A model generated the notes under the pieces. It was not told the DNA's origin, did not search any database, and saw only the letters and a program-made list of their open reading frames with translations. This document shows positions 12,587 through 15,112 of a stretch of DNA of 15,112 nucleotides, one piece after another. How positions within the stretch are numbered: position 1 is the stretch's first letter; every line of letters starts with the position of its first letter. The translations under genes and the position numbers were made by a program. This stretch comes from Fidelibacterota bacterium (GTDB taxonomy: Bacteria > Fidelibacterota > Fidelibacteria > Fidelibacterales > Fidelibacteraceae): the NCBI GenBank assembly GCA_030620575.1, contig JAUXEL010000022.1, forward strand, positions 1-15,112, written 5' to 3'.

Positions 12587-13441
12587 CTACTCAAGACCGC
12601 GGCCGGTAAGTTTAATGAAAATTTCCTCCAGAGTAGGTTCTCCCGAATGTATTGTTTTAACATCATGTTCAGCGATGAACTTCTGCAAGATTTCTTTGTC
12701 CTTTCCGGCCATACCGAGAGTCTCAGACTTAAGCTTTCCAGCCTCAGCGTATTCGATGGTTACCGCAGGCTGCCCATATTTCAATTTCAGATTTTTTGGA
12801 GTATCTATGGCAGCGATCTTGCCATCCACAATAAAAGCCACCCGATCACAAAGCTCGTCTGCCACAAACATATTATGTGTGGACAGAAAAATGGTCGTAC
12901 CCTCTTTTTGTTTTTTTCGAATGATCCCTTTGATGCTGTTCGCTGTGGTGGGATCCAATCCCATGGTCGGCTCATCAAGGAACCAGATATCGGGTTTATT
13001 GATCATAGAACGTGCAAAACCCAGGCGTTGCATCATTCCTTTGGAATATGCACCGGCCTTTTTCTTGCTTTCATCAGCGAGGCCGACCATCTCCAATACC
13101 GTCATAGGATCTTCGGTTTCTCTGTTGTACAGACTGGCGTGGAATTTCAGGTTATCATACCCGGAGAGTTTTTTGTAAACGTTTGGGCGTTCAAATCCCA
13201 TTCCAATGCGGTTGAAAAAAGCTTTGTCAGGTTGTCCCTCCCGGGATGTACCGTCAATAATGACGGATCCCTGCTGGAGTTCCAAAAGTCCGGCAAGAAC
13301 CCCCTGGGTCGTGGTTTTCCCCGCGCCGCTTGGTCCCAAAAATCCAAAGACTTCTCCTTTTGCAATGTTAAAACTAACATCATTCACCGCGTAATCGTCA
13401 TTCTTCCTATACGAATAAAAAATGTTTTTTACTTCGATCAT
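12587..13441 (-). CDS. ABC transporter ATP-binding protein
   Basis: A 284-residue cytosolic ATPase driving the two permeases. Walker A is GPSGAGKT (36-43), the signature is YSKGMMQRL (132-140, in place of LSGGQ), Walker B is DIWFLDEP (151-158), the D-loop is GLDP (161-164) and the H-loop His is 189. The Q-loop position seems to be Glu (GFERPNVY), as I recall from bacitracin-exporter-type ATPases. The C-terminal 60 residues form the small regulatory extension common in this drug/antibiotic exporter group. GAGGTC precedes ATG. It is the first gene of the operon; the upstream spacer is AT-rich with a TATAAT at 13511-13506 (minus) as a possible -10 box. Confidence 0.95.
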   Translation of the reverse strand: MIEVKNIFYSYRKNDDYAVNDVSFNIAKGEVFGFLGPSGAGKTTTQGVLAGLLELQQGSVIIDGTSREGQPDKAFFNRIGMGFERPNVYKKLSGYDNLKFHASLYNRETEDPMTVLEMVGLADESKKKAGAYSKGMMQRLGFARSMINKPDIWFLDEPTMGLDPTTANSIKGIIRKKQKEGTTIFLSTHNMFVADELCDRVAFIVDGKIAAIDTPKNLKLKYGQPAVTIEYAEAGKLKSETLGMAGKDKEILQKFIAEHDVKTIHSGEPTLEEIFIKLTGRGLE

Positions 13442-13800
13442 GATCTGACCTCACTTTGTTTCTTGGAAAATTATTTCCCTTTGTAATTATTTTTTGATTA
13501 TTAGAATTATAAGATGTTTCATTTTAAAATAAAAGAAATATCGTAATTCATGAGTCATGAAGCGTAAGTTGTGAACCGGGAAAGACTCAAGACCTTGCTA
13601 GTAAAAAAGTAAAGATAAGGATTAATATCCAATGACGGTATTATGGGGGTAAATAAAGCAATGTCACATTGAAAGCTGTGAGGAAAGATAAAAAAGTAAG
13701 GATTATTAAAGTAAAAATGAGATAAAAGGGCTTAACTTTTATAAAAATATTTTTGTTGATTTAAATAATTCTGGCGAAAAAGATCAAAGATAAAAGTAAA
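13442..13800. other. AT-rich leader region of the ABC operon
   Basis: No gene. The first 70 nt should hold the ABC promoter (TATAAT on the minus strand at 13511-13506; no clear -35). Heptad-like units occur at about 13548-13580 (CATGAGT, CATGAAG, CGTAAGT, TGTGAAC, CGGGAAA), followed by A-rich low-complexity sequence with repeated AAAGTAA(A/G)GAT words. Confidence 0.55.
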
Positions 13801-13809
13801 ACTTGTTCT

Positions 13810-13843
13810 CCGACTTGTCGGGCGTAATCCCGAATGGTCGGGA
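13810..13843. repeat. Pair of small hairpins (CCGAC-TT-GTCGG and TCCCGA-ATGG-TCGGGA)
   Basis: Two adjacent perfect palindromes (13810-13821 and 13828-13843) of the tCCGAC/tCGGGA type. They are REP-like dispersed sequences, first in a chain that continues to 14940. Confidence 0.65.
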
Positions 13844-13865
13844 AATATCATAATGTATTTTTCGA

Positions 13866-13908
13866 CCAGCCAGCATGTCAATCCGCAATGCGTTTTGACT
13901 CAGGCTGG
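13866..13908. repeat. Nested hairpin (CCAGCC...GTCAA...TTGAC...GGCTGG)
   Basis: Outer arms CCAGCC (13866-13871) and GGCTGG (13903-13908) enclose inner arms GTCAA (13877-13881) and TTGAC (13895-13899). This gives an interrupted stem-loop of about 43 nt, REP-like. Confidence 0.55.
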
Positions 13909-14004
13909 CAGGACTATCAATTATCGCAGGGAACCCCGAAGGAAGATCTCTGTAACAGTCACAATACAGAATTACTGTAAGAATGAATTAACAAATAAGA
14001 TATT

Positions 14005-14049
14005 CCCTTCTTTTCTTTGCTTGTCCAAAGAAAAGAAGCAAAAGAAAGA
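14005..14049. repeat. CTTCTTTTCTTTG hairpin repeat, copy 1
   Basis: A 45-nt element with a perfect 13-bp stem (14007-14019 and 14026-14038) around a 6-nt loop, followed by CAAAAGAAAGA. It is repeated almost exactly at 14641-14684. The stem is strand-biased, pyrimidine arm first. Confidence 0.85.
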
Positions 14050-14057
14050 TCCCTCTT

Positions 14058-14147
14058 CGCCAAGGCTTCGGGGGACAGGCCTTGATTTTTTTACTTGTTT
14101 ACCATAGTTCCGTAGGAACGAAGGTAGAACGCGCCGGAGCCTTGGCG
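14058..14147. other. 14-bp long-range stem enclosing a small hairpin
   Basis: CGCCAAGGCTTCGG (14058-14071) pairs with CCGGAGCCTTGGCG (14134-14147), with only a G-T pair as deviation. Inside are a CAAGGC/GCCTTG alternative arm and a GTTCC-GTA-GGAAC hairpin (14107-14119). It could be a structured RNA or a REP composite. Confidence 0.55.
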
Positions 14148-14155
14148 CAGGTGTG

Positions 14156-14169
14156 TCAATTGTCAATTA
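14156..14169. repeat. TCAATTG heptad pair at the stop codon of the broken gene
   Basis: TCAATTG and TCAATTA directly adjoin; the first unit supplies the TGA stop on the minus strand. It is the same heptad family as 14973-15021. Confidence 0.6.
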
Positions 14170-14518
14170 TCGTAAAGTTGATCTCCACATAACCCTCAGT
14201 CTCGATCTCACTTTCCCAGCTTACCATAGTTAGGGATATCAAATTTATTTTGACATAATCTGTTCCCACATAAACCGAATCCGGAACATAGCTATAATGT
14301 ACTTCCCAAATTAAAGTATCAAGATAGGTTTGAAAAACTGCCGCATGCAAGGGGTGAACACTCACGATAGCCCCTTCCTCATCGCCGCTTTGTCCAAGAT
14401 TGATATCGCAACTTTCACCCGCAGAAAGGGTGATATTGTGGGTGGTAGTGTTGGGGGCCGAAAAGGGAGCAGCTTATGAGAGTGAGGAAGGGCGAGGAGA
14501 AAAATGAGAGATTTTCAT
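14156..14518 (-). pseudogene. Broken gene for a small secreted Ig-like domain protein
   Basis: From the ATG at 14518 (preceded by AAAGGA at 6 nt) a single frame runs 120 codons to TGA at 14156, interrupted only by TAA at codon 15 (14476-14474). After the break it encodes 105 residues of beta-rich sequence (NITLSAGESCDINLG, WEVHYSYVPDSVYVGTDYV, ETEGYVEINFTIID) resembling extracellular Ig/cadherin-like repeats. The first codons in frame do not look like a signal peptide, but a neighbouring frame reads ISLIFLLALPHSHKLLPF, as if two compensating indels had hit a signal sequence. It could be a decayed gene, a sequencing error, or a remnant of a larger surface protein. The stop codon lies in a TCAATTG heptad tract. 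Confidence 0.5.
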
Positions 14519-14544
14519 ATTGATTCCTTTCGTAAGGTCAAACT

Positions 14545-14603
14545 GTCATCTCGACCGAAGTTCCGTCCCGAAGTCTCGGGATCGGAACGTAGTGGAGAGA
14601 TCT
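14545..14603 (+). repeat. REP-like element GTCATCTCGA...GGAGAGATC
   Basis: It begins GTCATCTCGACCGAAG and ends GTAGTGGAGAGATCT. The middle has a strong hairpin with arms 14560-14571 and 14576-14588 (one bulged A, loop AGTC). Elements with these ends are common dispersed intergenic repeats in Bacteroidota; this is from memory of such genomes. Confidence 0.7.
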
Positions 14604-14640
14604 ATTCATACTGTAGAACACCATATCGTGAGATTATTTC

Positions 14641-14684
14641 CCCTTCTTTTCTTTGCCGTCCAAAGAAAAGAAGCAAAAGAAAGA
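14641..14684. repeat. CTTCTTTTCTTTG hairpin repeat, copy 2
   Basis: Identical to copy 1 except for the loop (5 instead of 6 nt). The stem arms are 14643-14655 and 14661-14673. Both copies are followed, 85-115 nt later, by ACGCGCCGGAGC (14129-14140 and 14796-14807), so the repeat unit may be a larger composite with a replaceable middle. Confidence 0.85.
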
Positions 14685-14828
14685 CTGCCGCTGTACCTCC
14701 TTTGGCTAAAAATCCTTTTCGTTCGCTAAAATACAAAAAGGCCTCGCTTCGCTCAACCCTTGTATTTTTTAACGCTTCCTCATCGAATTTTCTTTACGCG
14801 CCGGAGCTAGAGGCGGCCTCTGGAATAT

Positions 14829-14842
14829 ACAGTAAACAGTAA
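14829..14842. repeat. ACAGTAA heptad pair
   Basis: Two exact ACAGTAA units, running into GCAGCCT and GCCTGCG. The same heptad is seen at 4398-4404 and at the vapC stop codon on the minus strand. Confidence 0.5.
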
Positions 14843-14845
14843 GCA

Positions 14846-14914
14846 GCCTGCCTGCGCCGATGAATATCGGTGATCTTTCCCAACCTTCGCTCTAAAGAGC
14901 TTCGGTGGGCAGGC
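14846..14914. other. Multi-stem (three-way) folded element
   Basis: GCCTGCC (14846-14852) pairs with GGCAGGC (14908-14914). Inside are two perfect hairpins, CCGAT-GAAT-ATCGG (14857-14870) and GCTCT-AA-AGAGC (14889-14900). The outline is a three-way junction. It is not a tRNA: there is no anticodon or T-loop sequence. Confidence 0.5.
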
Positions 14915-14920
14915 GACTGC

Positions 14921-14958
14921 GTCCCGATTATTATCGGGACTCCGCTCAAGATGACAGA
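14921..14958 (-). repeat. REP-like hairpin GTCCCGAT-TATT-ATCGGGAC with GATGACAG end
   Basis: A perfect 8-bp stem (14921-14928 and 14933-14940) followed by TCCGCTCAAGATGACAG. On the minus strand this reads CTGTCATCTTGAGCGGAG plus hairpin, the counterpart of the element at 14545-14603 in the opposite orientation. Confidence 0.7.
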
Positions 14959-14972
14959 CTTATTTGTTCTTT

Positions 14973-15021
14973 TCAATTCTTAATTGTCCTTTGTCAATTT
15001 TCAATTGTCAATTCTTCAAAG
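14973..15021. repeat. Degenerate TCAATTG heptad array, seven units
   Basis: Units in phase: TCAATTC, TTAATTG, TCCTTTG, TCAATTT, TCAATTG, TCAATTC, TTCAAAG. It is the same family, inverted, as AATTGAC/AATTGAG at 4312-4339. The last 90 nt of the window are AT-rich with no gene visible. Confidence 0.7.
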
Positions 15022-15112
15022 TCTTGTTTTAACACCCAAAGTCCTTTATTTTGAAAAAAGTGAATAATTAATGCAATAAACTAAAAATAAATACGTTGTT
15101 TAATGTGAGAGC

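Noticed and set aside
12435..13486. Long plus-strand frames (247 and 279 codons) opposite the ABC genes
   Set aside because: They lie antisense to clear ABC ATPase and permease genes with all motifs; their translations show no domain.
13853..14166. ORFs over the hairpin repeats (84 codons plus, 64 codons minus)
   Set aside because: They translate repeated hairpin elements, with Lys/Phe-rich nonsense.
14846..14914. tRNA gene
   Set aside because: The fold is three-way, without the conserved T-loop or an anticodon arm of the right size.
14504..14976. ORFs of 112, 69 and 60 codons near the right end
   Set aside because: They run through REP-like elements on both strands; no start signal or domain.

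Overview
The window appears to be chromosomal DNA of a bacterium from the Bacteroidota/FCB side of the tree. I infer this from candidate promoters that fit the Bacteroidetes pattern (TTTG, about 20 nt, TAnnTTTG), from intergenic hairpin elements of the 'GTCATCTCGA...GGAGAGATC' and 'ATCTTGAGCGGAGTCCCGAT' kind that I associate with such genomes, and from intergenic spacers full of degenerate 7-nt repeats. No marker gene fixes the taxon. Every convincing gene lies on the minus strand, so transcription runs from right to left.

Layout, left to right. (1) 1-2575 looks like a housekeeping block: an 18-copy heptamer array, then in transcription order lgt (lipoprotein diacylglyceryl transferase), a membrane-anchored SRPBCC protein and an NAD-dependent D-2-hydroxyacid dehydrogenase. 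(2) 2576-10170 looks like an accessory region, visibly AT-richer, with repeat-rich spacers. It holds an orphan VapC-type PIN toxin, a protein joining two winged-helix-like modules to a PD-(D/E)XK nuclease-like domain, a GNAT acetyltransferase, a CBM48-like plus trehalase-like lipoprotein glycosidase, a TPR protein, a UPF0158 protein and a winged-helix-Fic protein. (3) 10171-13441 is an ABC-2 export operon: ATPase, two permeases and a small two-helix membrane protein. (4) 13442-15112 is 1.7 kb of hairpins and repeats with one broken small secreted-protein gene.

The most interesting points are these. Upstream of the Fic gene is a 22-bp-phased array of eight AGC-headed units arranged as two 94-bp blocks, probably an operator for the protein's own DNA-binding domain. 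The Fic motif carries Gln in place of the catalytic His. The glycosidase gene sits in integron-cassette geometry: a GTTRRRY core just before its start and a 166-bp attC-like folded element just after its stop. The winged-helix/nuclease protein has an architecture I cannot place. Period-7 repeat tracts begin at the stop codons of several genes, and such a repeat provides stops in all three frames.

The export operon, the lgt block and the accessory genes show no shared pathway. I read the middle as an insertion-prone segment between two ordinary operons.
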